A stretch of DNA of 64,000 nucleotides from Ruegeria sp. Ofav3-42. GTDB lineage: Bacteria > Pseudomonadota > Alphaproteobacteria > Rhodobacterales > Rhodobacteraceae. Where the stretch lies: contig NZ_JAKRGB010000009.1 in the NCBI RefSeq assembly GCF_022347725.1, positions 124,001 through 188,000 on the forward strand. Reading direction: 5' to 3'. Position 1 is the first letter of the stretch, and each line of letters starts with the position of its first letter. Position numbers and translations under genes: made by a program. Positions 35,297 through 43,357 of this stretch are shown here, one piece after another. The notes under the pieces are model-generated. The model did not search any database. It saw only the letters and a program-made list of their open reading frames with translations, and had not been told where the DNA came from.

Positions 35297-35396
35297 GGTG
35301 TTTCCTCTGGCTGATCTGCTGGTCCCAACTTAGCCCAAGGTTGGTGTTCAAAAAAACGAATTGATTTTATCGGTCTGATGAAAAAATACTTTCGCC

Positions 35397-36227
35397 ATGC
35401 AGATCAAAGCGCTCGAAACATTTCTCTGTGTTGCGGAAACCGGCGGGTTCCATGCCGCCGCGCGCAGACTCAACGTGACTCAGACAGCTGTCAGCGCCCG
35501 TATCAAGCTGATTGAAGAGGAAACCGGCAAACCGCTGTTCACCCGGGGCGCCGGAGGCACCAACCTGACGGATTTCGGCCGACAGTTCCGGCCCTATGCC
35601 GAGCAGATGCTATCGCTCTGGTCCTTTGCCTCTCGTGATCTGCCGGATCAGACTCAGCACAGAATCGCGCTGCGTCTTGGCGCGCAGCTGAGCGTTTGGG
35701 ATCCCTTACTGGTCGATCTGGCTGTCCGATACGAACAGCGTCTTGGCCAGTTGTTGCTGACGCTCAACTACGATCACGACCTCAACATGGTCGAGGCTGT
35801 CGCGACGCATGTACTGGACGCGGCACTCACCCACGAAAAACCCTCGGATCAACGTGTTCTGTACCAAGAACTGACGCCGGAATGCCTGTTGTTGGTTGAG
35901 ACACCGGACAAGTCCGACGATCCGGTTTTCGTCAATCTGGAGCTGGGCGAGATCTATCAGGACCACGTGCGATCAACGGCGCGGAAAGCCTCGGGGCAGA
36001 CGATTTTTCTGGGCAACTGCATGATGGCCCTGCGTTATGTTCTGCAACGTGGTGGGACTGGCTATTTTCCCGAATATGTCATTCGGGATCAGTTGAGCGC
36101 GGGAAAATTGACGCCGGTCGCCGGGGCGCTGGACCTGATGTTGCCGCTTTACCTTGTGACCAGGCGAGACAGCGATGCCTTTGAAGACGTGATGACGTGC
36201 CTGACCGATCTTCGCCAGTCCAGTTAG
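35397..36227 (+). CDS. LysR family regulator
   Basis: This 276-residue regulator has an N-terminal helix-turn-helix (LETFLCVAETGGFHAAARRL, then NVTQTAVSARIKLIE) and a short effector domain. It is not of the GcvA-like branch. It diverges from the HD-domain gene across 100 bp, so control of that gene is the likely role. Its 3' end overlaps the convergent lptF gene by 4 bp. Confidence 0.85.
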   Translation: MQIKALETFLCVAETGGFHAAARRLNVTQTAVSARIKLIEEETGKPLFTRGAGGTNLTDFGRQFRPYAEQMLSLWSFASRDLPDQTQHRIALRLGAQLSVWDPLLVDLAVRYEQRLGQLLLTLNYDHDLNMVEAVATHVLDAALTHEKPSDQRVLYQELTPECLLLVETPDKSDDPVFVNLELGEIYQDHVRSTARKASGQTIFLGNCMMALRYVLQRGGTGYFPEYVIRDQLSAGKLTPVAGALDLMLPLYLVTRRDSDAFEDVMTCLTDLRQSS

Positions 36228-37363
36228 GCCTGAGACAAGGCTCCATTCGTCCCCCGTGATCGGGCACGTATCAATGGCCGCCCGGCGATCAGCAGGAACA
36301 CACACGAGATCAGGATGCCGATAATGGCTGGCAAATAGAGCAGAATCCACAGTTTCGGATCTTCGATCACGACCGGTGAGACAAATCCCCGGACACCTTC
36401 TAGCAAGACCAGAATCGTGAAAGCTCCGAATATTTGCGGCCACAGACCGAAGCGCGAGAAACTGCCCAGCATCAGCGTCGAAAATCCGGCCATCGCCACA
36501 GCGATACAGATCGCGATCCACGAAAACCGCTGATGCAGTTCCTCGATCATCTGTCCCTCAGAGAAATACTCGGACGCCAAAATGGCATCGCGGTCCTGCA
36601 ACAGCTCAATCGTCGGGATCGCCTCAAGGCTGCGGGCCGTCATGGTATCCGCGCTTGTGAGCGCGGAGATATCGTAGGATGCATCCTCAAACAGGGTCGA
36701 AGACAGCGTTCGGCCCTGCTGGTCCAGTCTCAGCGCGATCCCGTCGACCATCACCAGATGAATGCCTGTGCCGTTGTTGACCAGATAGGCCGTCTTGCTG
36801 GAATAACTGACCGGGCTTTCTTCATCCCGGCGGTCCGAAACAAAAACTTCGGACAGCGTACCGTCCAGATCAATTTCACCGATATACACCGTAACGCCCT
36901 GCGCAGGATGCAGGAACTCGCCCTCATTCAGTAGTTGCGCAGTGACATCACCGGCGACTTCGGCCTGGCGTTGTTCAAGTTGATCAACCGATGCGGGGCG
37001 CAGGAAAACACTGATCGCAGCCATCATCAGACCCGTCAGGATACCGAACAGGAACACCGCACGCCCCAGCCTCCATGGGCTGGTTCCGGTGGCCAGCATC
37101 ACCGTCATCTCGCTTTCACGGCTGAGGCGGTTGGTGGCATAGACGGCAGCAGCAAACACGGCCATCGGCATTACGGTTCGGATCAGGGTCGGCAGGGTCA
37201 GCGCCGTGAATTCCAGAAACACGATCGCAGACTGACCGCCACTAATCACACGGTCGAACAGGCTGACGGAACGGGTGATCCAGAACACGCCGACAAGAAC
37301 CAGAGTGAAGAAGCCGAACAGAATCAGCAATTGCCGCAGGAAATAACCGTCAAAGCGCGACAT
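36224..37363 (-). CDS. lptF: LPS export ABC transporter permease LptF
   Basis: This is a 379-residue inner-membrane protein with the LptF/LptG layout: three N-terminal membrane helices, a periplasmic jelly-roll domain (about residues 130-260) and three C-terminal helices. The N-terminal segment MSRFDGYFLRQLLILFGFF is LptF-like. It would act with LptG and LptB to extract lipopolysaccharide from the inner membrane. The start at 37363 has AAAGAGG upstream; the longer frame is unsupported. Unusually, no lptG gene follows; a LysR gene converges instead. It may be the sole lptF with a distant lptG, or an extra copy. Confidence 0.85.
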   Translation of the reverse strand: MSRFDGYFLRQLLILFGFFTLVLVGVFWITRSVSLFDRVISGGQSAIVFLEFTALTLPTLIRTVMPMAVFAAAVYATNRLSRESEMTVMLATGTSPWRLGRAVFLFGILTGLMMAAISVFLRPASVDQLEQRQAEVAGDVTAQLLNEGEFLHPAQGVTVYIGEIDLDGTLSEVFVSDRRDEESPVSYSSKTAYLVNNGTGIHLVMVDGIALRLDQQGRTLSSTLFEDASYDISALTSADTMTARSLEAIPTIELLQDRDAILASEYFSEGQMIEELHQRFSWIAICIAVAMAGFSTLMLGSFSRFGLWPQIFGAFTILVLLEGVRGFVSPVVIEDPKLWILLYLPAIIGILISCVFLLIAGRPLIRARSRGTNGALSQA

Positions 37364-37559
37364 GAAACCTCTTTCGCCTGTCTGTCGTGGGCTGGACCAT
37401 AGGCCATTCCCCAGGCGTAGGAAACCGGGATTGACCGAATTGCGCGGTTGCCGCCCCACTTGATGCCTAAACCAACGTTAATTTCTCCGACAGGCAAGGT
37501 TCAGCACGGCCACCAATCTGAATGTCAAGGACAGCCACCATGAAATGGAGGAGAATATG

Positions 37560-37769
37560 ATGGCCTATGCTGACTTCATCACCGGAAACGGTGCATTTTC
37601 GAACCTCTTTGCGTCCGCAGAGGAAAGAAAGTCAAAGCGTGAAAGGAAAGCTGAGTACAAACGTAAACGGTGCGAAATCGACAGGATGTCGGAAAAGGAG
37701 CTAATGGATCTGGGCTATTGCAGACGCGACATGCACGAGATGGTTTACCGGCATTACTTCACGGGCTGA
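37560..37769 (+). CDS. DUF1127 family small protein
   Basis: This is a 69-residue basic protein ending in a DUF1127-type motif (MSEKELMDLGYCRRDMHEMV). DUF1127 proteins are short, arginine-rich and, in some alphaproteobacteria, linked to RNA maturation and phosphate or stress responses. The start at 37560 is set by GGAGGAG with a 6-nt spacer; another ATG lies one codon upstream. It stands alone between lptF and a membrane protein gene. Confidence 0.85.
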   Translation: MAYADFITGNGAFSNLFASAEERKSKRERKAEYKRKRCEIDRMSEKELMDLGYCRRDMHEMVYRHYFTG

Positions 37770-37798
37770 GTTCGGAGCCTTATTCCGGGCTGTGCGTT

Positions 37799-37832
37799 CG
37801 GCGTGACAAAAGCTCAACACAGCGTCACGCCG
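37799..37832 (+). terminator. Hairpin after the DUF1127 gene
   Basis: A 9-bp perfect stem (CGGCGTGAC with GTCACGCCG) has a 16-nt loop and starts 30 bp after the stop. There is no T-run, so it may be a weak terminator or an operator. Confidence 0.35.
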
Positions 37833-37901
37833 CGCGCCTAAAACCAGAAAGCTCCGCCTTAAGCACGAATTTCTAACGCGTATTCAGAGCCCGCAAGCCG
37901 C

Positions 37902-38345
37902 TCAATCCGGCAATACGTAAATGGTCAGGTAACACAATAGCTGGAAGCCGCCCTGAACCATGTGGTTTTCTTCCAGATCAAATTTCATGACGGTCTGGTC
38001 CGAGAGAAAGAAAGCCAGCCACAGCCCCAGCGAAACGATAAAGGCCATATCCACGCGGCGGAACCACAGCTCCGTGTGAGAGTAAGGTGTCCCCAAAGCG
38101 ATCAGGAAAAGCCCCGCAGACAGCAATGCCCACAGAATGATCCCGATGAACAGTGAGACATTTATCGCTGTTGTGGAACCAAACTGCTCCAGTGTCTTCA
38201 CAAGAAATGGATAATTGTGTCCGTCAAACCAAGGCGTCGACGTCACACCCAACAGCTCCAGCCCTCCGACGAAATCGGTCAGGAACGCCATAGCCCACCA
38301 CAGGAACCAGAAAACCACCAACCCTTGCTTGAAGAAAACTCGCAT
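37902..38345 (-). CDS. Small integral membrane protein of unknown function
   Basis: This 147-residue protein is predicted to have four membrane helices (about residues 7-27, 61-83, 97-114 and 132-145). The segment between the first two (TPWFDGHNYPFLVKTLEQF) is probably extracytoplasmic. I recognise no family. Its own promoter should lie in the 127 bp between it and tRNA-Trp. It is transcribed in the same direction as the tRNA but is unlikely to be functionally tied to it. Confidence 0.7.
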   Translation of the reverse strand: MRVFFKQGLVVFWFLWWAMAFLTDFVGGLELLGVTSTPWFDGHNYPFLVKTLEQFGSTTAINVSLFIGIILWALLSAGLFLIALGTPYSHTELWFRRVDMAFIVSLGLWLAFFLSDQTVMKFDLEENHMVQGGFQLLCYLTIYVLPD

Positions 38346-38472
38346 TTGACCGCCCCCACGATCAGAATTTCCGAAATAATTGGAAAAGGATACGTTGTTT
38401 TCTCAAAAATCCAAAATCACAGGCCCAGCGGCACCGCTTACACGCGCGCATTGTTTCCGGTTATTTGGGAAA

Positions 38473-38548
38473 TGGCAGGGGCAGCAGGGTTCGAACCCGC
38501 GACCTACGGTTTTGGAGACCGTCGCTCTACCAACTGAGCTATACCCCT
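38473..38548 (-). tRNA. tRNA-Trp (anticodon CCA)
   Basis: On the minus strand a 76-nt cloverleaf is complete: acceptor AGGGGTA with TGCCCCT, D arm with AGCTCAGTTGGTAGAGC, anticodon loop CTCCAAA with CCA, T arm GGTTCGAACC, and an encoded CCA end. In many relatives secE and nusG follow tRNA-Trp; here they do not. Confidence 0.96.
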
Positions 38549-38691
38549 AAGGTGCGCCTCAGATATGCCAGCCGCGCGGCGGACTCAAGAGGCTTTTTCA
38601 GATTCTGCGCGACTAATGCATCCGACAAACAAGTTGCGTGCAGCGTTGAGTTCTATAAGACACGGTTTGGTCAGTACGAGGGACCCCATCC

Positions 38692-39396
38692 GTGAGTATC
38701 CGCAAAAAAATCGCCGACAGCGAAGCCGTTCTGAACTGGGCAGCGCGACGCATCGCAAGCTATATCCGGATGGTCAATCGTAACACCCAATGGCAGCGGG
38801 TCGGCTATGAAGAGCTGGACCAGTTGGCCGAACAGGGTGAGCCGGTCATCGTGGTGCTTTGGCATCAACGACTAGCTCAGTCGCCGTATTTCTTTCCGCT
38901 CGACAAGGGGCAGATTTGTTCGATCACCTCGTCTGCAAGGGCAGGCAGCATGGTGGGGCGCGTTCAACAACTGTTCGGCATGGATACGATTGCGATGTCC
39001 AGCCACAAGCGTCATGTCGCGCTGTCGCGCGAGGTGCTGGGCAAGATGAAGCAAGGGATATCGATAGGGATTGCCGCCGACGGCCCACGCGGGCCAGAGC
39101 GAGTGTCTTCGACCGTGCCGCTGATCTGGGCGCGTACGTCTGGCAAACGGGTGTTCGGGATCACCTATTCGGCAAAGCACGGGCGCGAGGCAGGAACTTG
39201 GGACCGCCTGCTGATGCCCCGGCCCTGGCGCAACGAAGGCGTGTTCCTGTGTCGCGAATGGACGGATACCGTACCGCGCAAAGCGACGGAGGAGCAGATG
39301 GAAGAGCTTCGCCAGAGCCTCGAGAACCACATGAATGTCATCACTGCCGAGGCCGACCGAATGGTCGGTCGCGAACCGTGGTCGCCGGAAAGCTAA
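38692..39396 (+). CDS. DUF374 lysophospholipid acyltransferase family protein
   Basis: This is a 234-residue protein of the DUF374 family. It has the acyltransferase-like motif near VLWHQRLAQSPYFFP and the downstream block AADGPRGPERVSSTVPLIWA. Related enzymes add acyl chains to lipid A or glycerolipid precursors at the inner membrane; this subfamily is poorly characterised. The start is GTG 38692 with GAGGGA at a suitable distance. Its 3' end overlaps the MoaD-like gene by 4 bp in convergent arrangement. Confidence 0.85.
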   Translation: MSIRKKIADSEAVLNWAARRIASYIRMVNRNTQWQRVGYEELDQLAEQGEPVIVVLWHQRLAQSPYFFPLDKGQICSITSSARAGSMVGRVQQLFGMDTIAMSSHKRHVALSREVLGKMKQGISIGIAADGPRGPERVSSTVPLIWARTSGKRVFGITYSAKHGREAGTWDRLLMPRPWRNEGVFLCREWTDTVPRKATEEQMEELRQSLENHMNVITAEADRMVGREPWSPES

Positions 39397-39638
39397 CCGC
39401 CCCTAAGTCGCTGCATCAGGTATATTTCGCTGCCTTCGGGGATCGGTTCGGTCAGCCCCGTGGCAATGACACGCCCGTCAATAGCGATGGAAACACCCGC
39501 ATCAATCGGCCCCTGAAGCTGCGGATGCACGCGCACGAGTTCGCGTAGCAGTTCGCCGGTGGTTTTGGCATCAACCTTGACCACCTGCTGGCCCCCGGTC
39601 AGAGACCGGAGGCCGGACCAGAGGTGGACCTTAACCAT
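39393..39638 (-). CDS. MoaD/ThiS family sulfur-carrier-like protein
   Basis: This is an 81-residue beta-grasp protein ending in Gly-Gly, the site where MoaD and ThiS are activated and carry sulfur. Its start overlaps the end of the molybdenum subunit gene by 8 bp, so it is co-translated with the hydroxylase. It may supply sulfur for molybdopterin or for the sulfido ligand of this enzyme. A general housekeeping MoaD is less likely because moaE is not adjacent. Confidence 0.82.
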   Translation of the reverse strand: MVKVHLWSGLRSLTGGQQVVKVDAKTTGELLRELVRVHPQLQGPIDAGVSIAIDGRVIATGLTEPIPEGSEIYLMQRLRGG

Positions 39639-41886
39639 TGTCCTTCAGTGCCGCCAGAATGCGTGGCGGCGACATTGGCAATTGCCGCATCCGTACGCCT
39701 GCTGCATGCGAAACCGCGTTGGCGATCGCAGCCAAGGGCGGCACGATACCGGTTTCGCCCACACCACGAACGCCGAACGGGTGGCCGGGGTTTGGCACCT
39801 CGACAATCACCGTGTCGATCATCGGCAGGTCACTGGCAACCGGGATGCGGTAGTCGAGGAAGATCGAGTTCTGCAGGCGACCATCATCGCCATAGATATA
39901 CTCTTCATTCAACGCCCAGCCGATGCCCTGCGCAGCACCACCTTGATATTGACCCTCCACATAGGTCGGGTGGATCGCCTTCCCTGCGTCCTGAATGACC
40001 GTGTAGCGGGTGATTGAGGTCTTGCCGGTCTCCGGATCAACTTCTGCATCGACGATATGGGTGCCAAACGACACGCCTGCGCCTTCGGGGGTGGCTTCGA
40101 AATGGCCTGAAATCGGACCGCCGGTCGCGCCCATATGGGCGGTGATGTCCGCCAGCGGGCGCGGGTCAAAATCACCCGCATTAGGGCCCGAGGGCACGGC
40201 ACAGCCGTTTTCCCATTTCACCGCGTCGGTCGGAATTCCCCAACTGGCCGCCGCACGGGCACAGAGTTGTTCAACCGCGTGTTTGGCCGCCTTGATCGTC
40301 GCCAGACCGCTGGCGTAAGTCACGCGCGAGCCGTGGCTGACGTCATTATACCCCAGCGTGGCCGTATCGGCGATGGTGACACGGATGTTCTCGTACGGGA
40401 TGCCTAGCACTTCGGCCGCCATCAGCGCCATCGATGCGCGTGAGCCGCCGATATCGGGTGTGCCTACCATCAACTGCGCCGAGCCGTCCTCAGAGAGCGC
40501 CAGCGACACCGAAGTCTCGCCACCATGGTTGAACCAGAACCCGCAGGAAATCCCGCGCCCCTGCCCCGGCTTCAGCGGCGCTGAATAGTGCGGGTGCGCT
40601 TTGGCGGCTTCCAGCGTCTCGACCAGGCCGATCCGTTCGTAGGTCGGACCATAGCTGGCCTTGGTGCCTTCATGCGCGGCGTTTTTCAGGCGCACATCAA
40701 CCGGGTCCAGATCCAGTTTTTTGCACAGCTCATCAATCACCGACTCGACCGCAAAGGCCCCCATCGGCGCGCCCGGCGCGCGGTATGCGGCCTGCTTCGG
40801 ACGGTTGGCCATGACGTCATAACCGATCTGCTTGACGTTGGTCAGGTTGTAGGGCGCGAAGGCGCACATGGCAGTCATGTCACCCGGCGCACCAGGGAAC
40901 GCGCCACCCTGCAGACGGAACACGCCCTGAGCGGCCGAGATGGTGCCGTCCTTCTTCATCCCGATCTTGATGTCCATCGAAGCCGACGCGGTCGGACCGG
41001 TGGCTCGGAATACCTCGGACCGGCTCATCACGACCTTGACCGGGCGGTTGGCCTTGCGGCTCAGCGCCAGCGCAACCGGTTCGATGAAGACAGTCGTCTT
41101 GCCGCCGAACCCGCCGCCGATCTCGGATGCAGTCACGCGCAGTTGCGAGGTTTCGATCCCCAGCAACGCCGCGCAAGTCTTCTGCGCGATCCAGTGACCT
41201 TGGGTGGTGCACCACAGCTCACCCTTGCCGTCATTGCCCAGCATACCCAAGCAGGCGTGCGGTTCGATGTACCCCTGATGGGTCGCCTCAGTGACAAAGC
41301 TGTCCTCGATGACCAGATCAGCCTCGGCAAAGCCGGCTTCGACATCGCCGTGACCGCTTTCGTGGTAACGCACGACGTTCGGATGCATCCCTTCCGGGAC
41401 CGAATAATCCGCGGCACCCTCGCGAATGACCGGCGCATCCGGCGCCATCGCTTTGTCCACATCGGTGACGTGGGGAAGCACCTCGTATTCAACCTCGATC
41501 AGTTTGAGCGCATCGCGCGCCGCCAACGCCGAAGTTGCCGCCACCGCTGCCACGGCGTGCCCGTCATACAGCGCCTTCTCCCCCGCCATGACGTTTTCCA
41601 GAACATTCCAGAACTCGCCTTCCAGACCGGGCTTGAACGGAACATCTGCAAAATCTGCGCGGGTCACGACAGCTTTGACGCCCTTATGCGCCTCGGCCTT
41701 CGAGGTGTCGATTTTCACGATCCGCGCATGGGCGTGGGGCGAGCGCAGGATCGCGCCGTGCAGCATGCCGGGGGCCGAGATATCAGCCCCGAACTTTGCG
41801 CGGCCTGTGACCTTGTCCAACCCGTCAGGACGGTTCGGGCGTGTGCCAACAAAGGTGAAGTCGGATTTGCGATCGTCGAGTGCCAT
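39631..41886 (-). CDS. Xanthine dehydrogenase family, molybdopterin-binding subunit
   Basis: This is a 751-residue large subunit of the molybdenum hydroxylase family. It shows the a/b hammerhead N-terminus (VTGRAKFGADISAPGMLHG), the cofactor-binding blocks GGGFGGK and YRAPGAP, and the catalytic glutamate in GVGETG (Glu711). Such enzymes use water to hydroxylate heteroaromatic rings, aldehydes or related carbons, or in reverse reduce hydroxybenzoyl-CoA. It overlaps the 2Fe-2S subunit gene by one base (shared A of TGATG type). Separate genes for three subunits match the CO dehydrogenase/4-hydroxybenzoyl-CoA reductase arrangement. The dehalogenase fusion upstream suggests an aromatic substrate. 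Confidence 0.9.
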   Translation of the reverse strand: MALDDRKSDFTFVGTRPNRPDGLDKVTGRAKFGADISAPGMLHGAILRSPHAHARIVKIDTSKAEAHKGVKAVVTRADFADVPFKPGLEGEFWNVLENVMAGEKALYDGHAVAAVAATSALAARDALKLIEVEYEVLPHVTDVDKAMAPDAPVIREGAADYSVPEGMHPNVVRYHESGHGDVEAGFAEADLVIEDSFVTEATHQGYIEPHACLGMLGNDGKGELWCTTQGHWIAQKTCAALLGIETSQLRVTASEIGGGFGGKTTVFIEPVALALSRKANRPVKVVMSRSEVFRATGPTASASMDIKIGMKKDGTISAAQGVFRLQGGAFPGAPGDMTAMCAFAPYNLTNVKQIGYDVMANRPKQAAYRAPGAPMGAFAVESVIDELCKKLDLDPVDVRLKNAAHEGTKASYGPTYERIGLVETLEAAKAHPHYSAPLKPGQGRGISCGFWFNHGGETSVSLALSEDGSAQLMVGTPDIGGSRASMALMAAEVLGIPYENIRVTIADTATLGYNDVSHGSRVTYASGLATIKAAKHAVEQLCARAAASWGIPTDAVKWENGCAVPSGPNAGDFDPRPLADITAHMGATGGPISGHFEATPEGAGVSFGTHIVDAEVDPETGKTSITRYTVIQDAGKAIHPTYVEGQYQGGAAQGIGWALNEEYIYGDDGRLQNSIFLDYRIPVASDLPMIDTVIVEVPNPGHPFGVRGVGETGIVPPLAAIANAVSHAAGVRMRQLPMSPPRILAALKDNG

Positions 41887-42365
41887 TACGAAGCCTCCCG
41901 CAGTTCTTCGGCCGTTTCCATGACGGCACGAATGATCTTGTCATATCCGGTGCAGCGGCAAAGGTTGCCTGCCAGCCAGTACCGGGTTTCCTCTTCGGTC
42001 GGGTTGGGGTTCTTCTCCAGCAGCGACTTGGCCGCGACCAGAATACCCGGAGTGCAGATACCGCACTGAAGCGCAGCGTGTTCAATGAACTTTTTCTGCA
42101 GCGGGTGCAGAACATCACCATCCGCGATGCCCTCGACAGTTTCGATGGTTTTGCCATCCGCCTCAACGCCCAGCATCAAGCACGAACAGACCAGGCGGCC
42201 GTCGACCGAGACCGAACACGCGCCGCAATCGCCGGTGCCGCAGCCCTCTTTCGCGCCGGTCAGATTCAGCTTGTCGCGCAGGCAATCTAGCAGGGTTTCG
42301 CGCGGGTCGCACAGGTATTCGACCGCGTCGCCGTTTACAGTAGTGGATACGTGGAACTTGCTCAT
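41886..42365 (-). CDS. Xanthine dehydrogenase family, 2Fe-2S subunit
   Basis: This is a 159-residue small subunit. The plant-type cluster is bound by Cys42, Cys47, Cys50 and Cys62, and the second cluster by Cys101, Cys104, Cys136 and Cys138 (CGICTPG and CRCTG). It carries electrons from the molybdenum site to the FAD subunit. It overlaps both neighbours (ATGA with the FAD subunit gene), so the three are coupled. All eight ligands are present, which implies a functional enzyme. Confidence 0.95.
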   Translation of the reverse strand: MSKFHVSTTVNGDAVEYLCDPRETLLDCLRDKLNLTGAKEGCGTGDCGACSVSVDGRLVCSCLMLGVEADGKTIETVEGIADGDVLHPLQKKFIEHAALQCGICTPGILVAAKSLLEKNPNPTEEETRYWLAGNLCRCTGYDKIIRAVMETAEELREAS

Positions 42366-43228
42366 GCTTGCTCTCCCTTCGCACGGGCATAGGCGATTTT
42401 CGCGGCGCGTTTGGCCAGAACGCCAGCGACCTCGGTGCGGAATTCGATGGTGCCGCGCTTGTCGTCGATCGGGTTGCAGGCTGCGGAGGCCGCAGCTGCC
42501 AGCGCGTCCAGCGCGGCCTCATCCAGCGTGCTGCCGATGATGGCCTTCGCGCAGTCTTCGACCAGCAGAACGGTCGGGGCAACAGCGCCCAGCGACACGC
42601 GAGCCTCGGTGACAGTGTCGCCGTCCAGACGCAGGTTTACACCAACGCCGACAACGGCAATGTCCATCTCGGTGCGCGGGATAAACCGCAGATACGCGTC
42701 GCCGCCATTCTCGCCCCGGGCGGGAATGTGGACGGCCGAGATCAGTTCACCTTTGGCCAGTGACGTCTTGCCGGGACCGGTGGGGATATCCTCGACCGCA
42801 ACCTCGCGGTCCCCCTCCGGTCCGGTCACCGTCACGGTCACACCTGCTGCAACCATGGCAGGCACGGAATCTGCCGCAGGCGATCCGTTGCACAGGTTGC
42901 CGGTCAGCGTCGCGCGCCCCTGCACCTGGGTCGAACCAATCAGGTCCATCGCCTCAACCACGCCGGGCCAGTCCCGGCCCAGTTCCGGGTGTTCGCTCAT
43001 TTCTGCGCCGGTGGCAGCGACGCCCAGCGTCCAGCTGCCGTCGGCATTGCTGTTGATTTCGCTGACGCCGTCAATCTTTTTGATGTCGATCAGCGTATCG
43101 GGTGTCACCAGTTCCGAGCGCAGCTGCACCAGAACATCGGTGCCACCTGCCAGAAACCGTGTGATGCCCGTTGCGTTTGCAGCCAGGGCCGATGCCTCGG
43201 CAAAGCTGGCGGGGCTGTGATAATCCAT
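42362..43228 (-). CDS. Xanthine dehydrogenase family, FAD-binding subunit
   Basis: This 288-residue medium subunit has the FAD-binding motifs LAGGTDVLVQL near residue 30 and a second block around TLTGNLCNGSPAADSVP. It passes electrons from the iron-sulfur subunit to the final acceptor. ATG 43228 is chosen because GAGG lies 8 nt upstream; an upstream start 11 codons earlier lacks a site. It begins 129 bp after the dehalogenase fusion gene on the same strand, with no terminator seen between, so one long transcript is possible. Confidence 0.92.
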   Translation of the reverse strand: MDYHSPASFAEASALAANATGITRFLAGGTDVLVQLRSELVTPDTLIDIKKIDGVSEINSNADGSWTLGVAATGAEMSEHPELGRDWPGVVEAMDLIGSTQVQGRATLTGNLCNGSPAADSVPAMVAAGVTVTVTGPEGDREVAVEDIPTGPGKTSLAKGELISAVHIPARGENGGDAYLRFIPRTEMDIAVVGVGVNLRLDGDTVTEARVSLGAVAPTVLLVEDCAKAIIGSTLDEAALDALAAAASAACNPIDDKRGTIEFRTEVAGVLAKRAAKIAYARAKGEQA

Positions 43229-43357
43229 GAAAATACCTCGCACCTGTTGATCAGGATTCACTGGGGTTCGCAGGGGACGTTAGTGCAGCAACCCCACGGC
43301 GTCCATGGCCGTAACGACCAATTTTTGTGTTTCACGAAGTCGTTTTCAGACCTCGGA

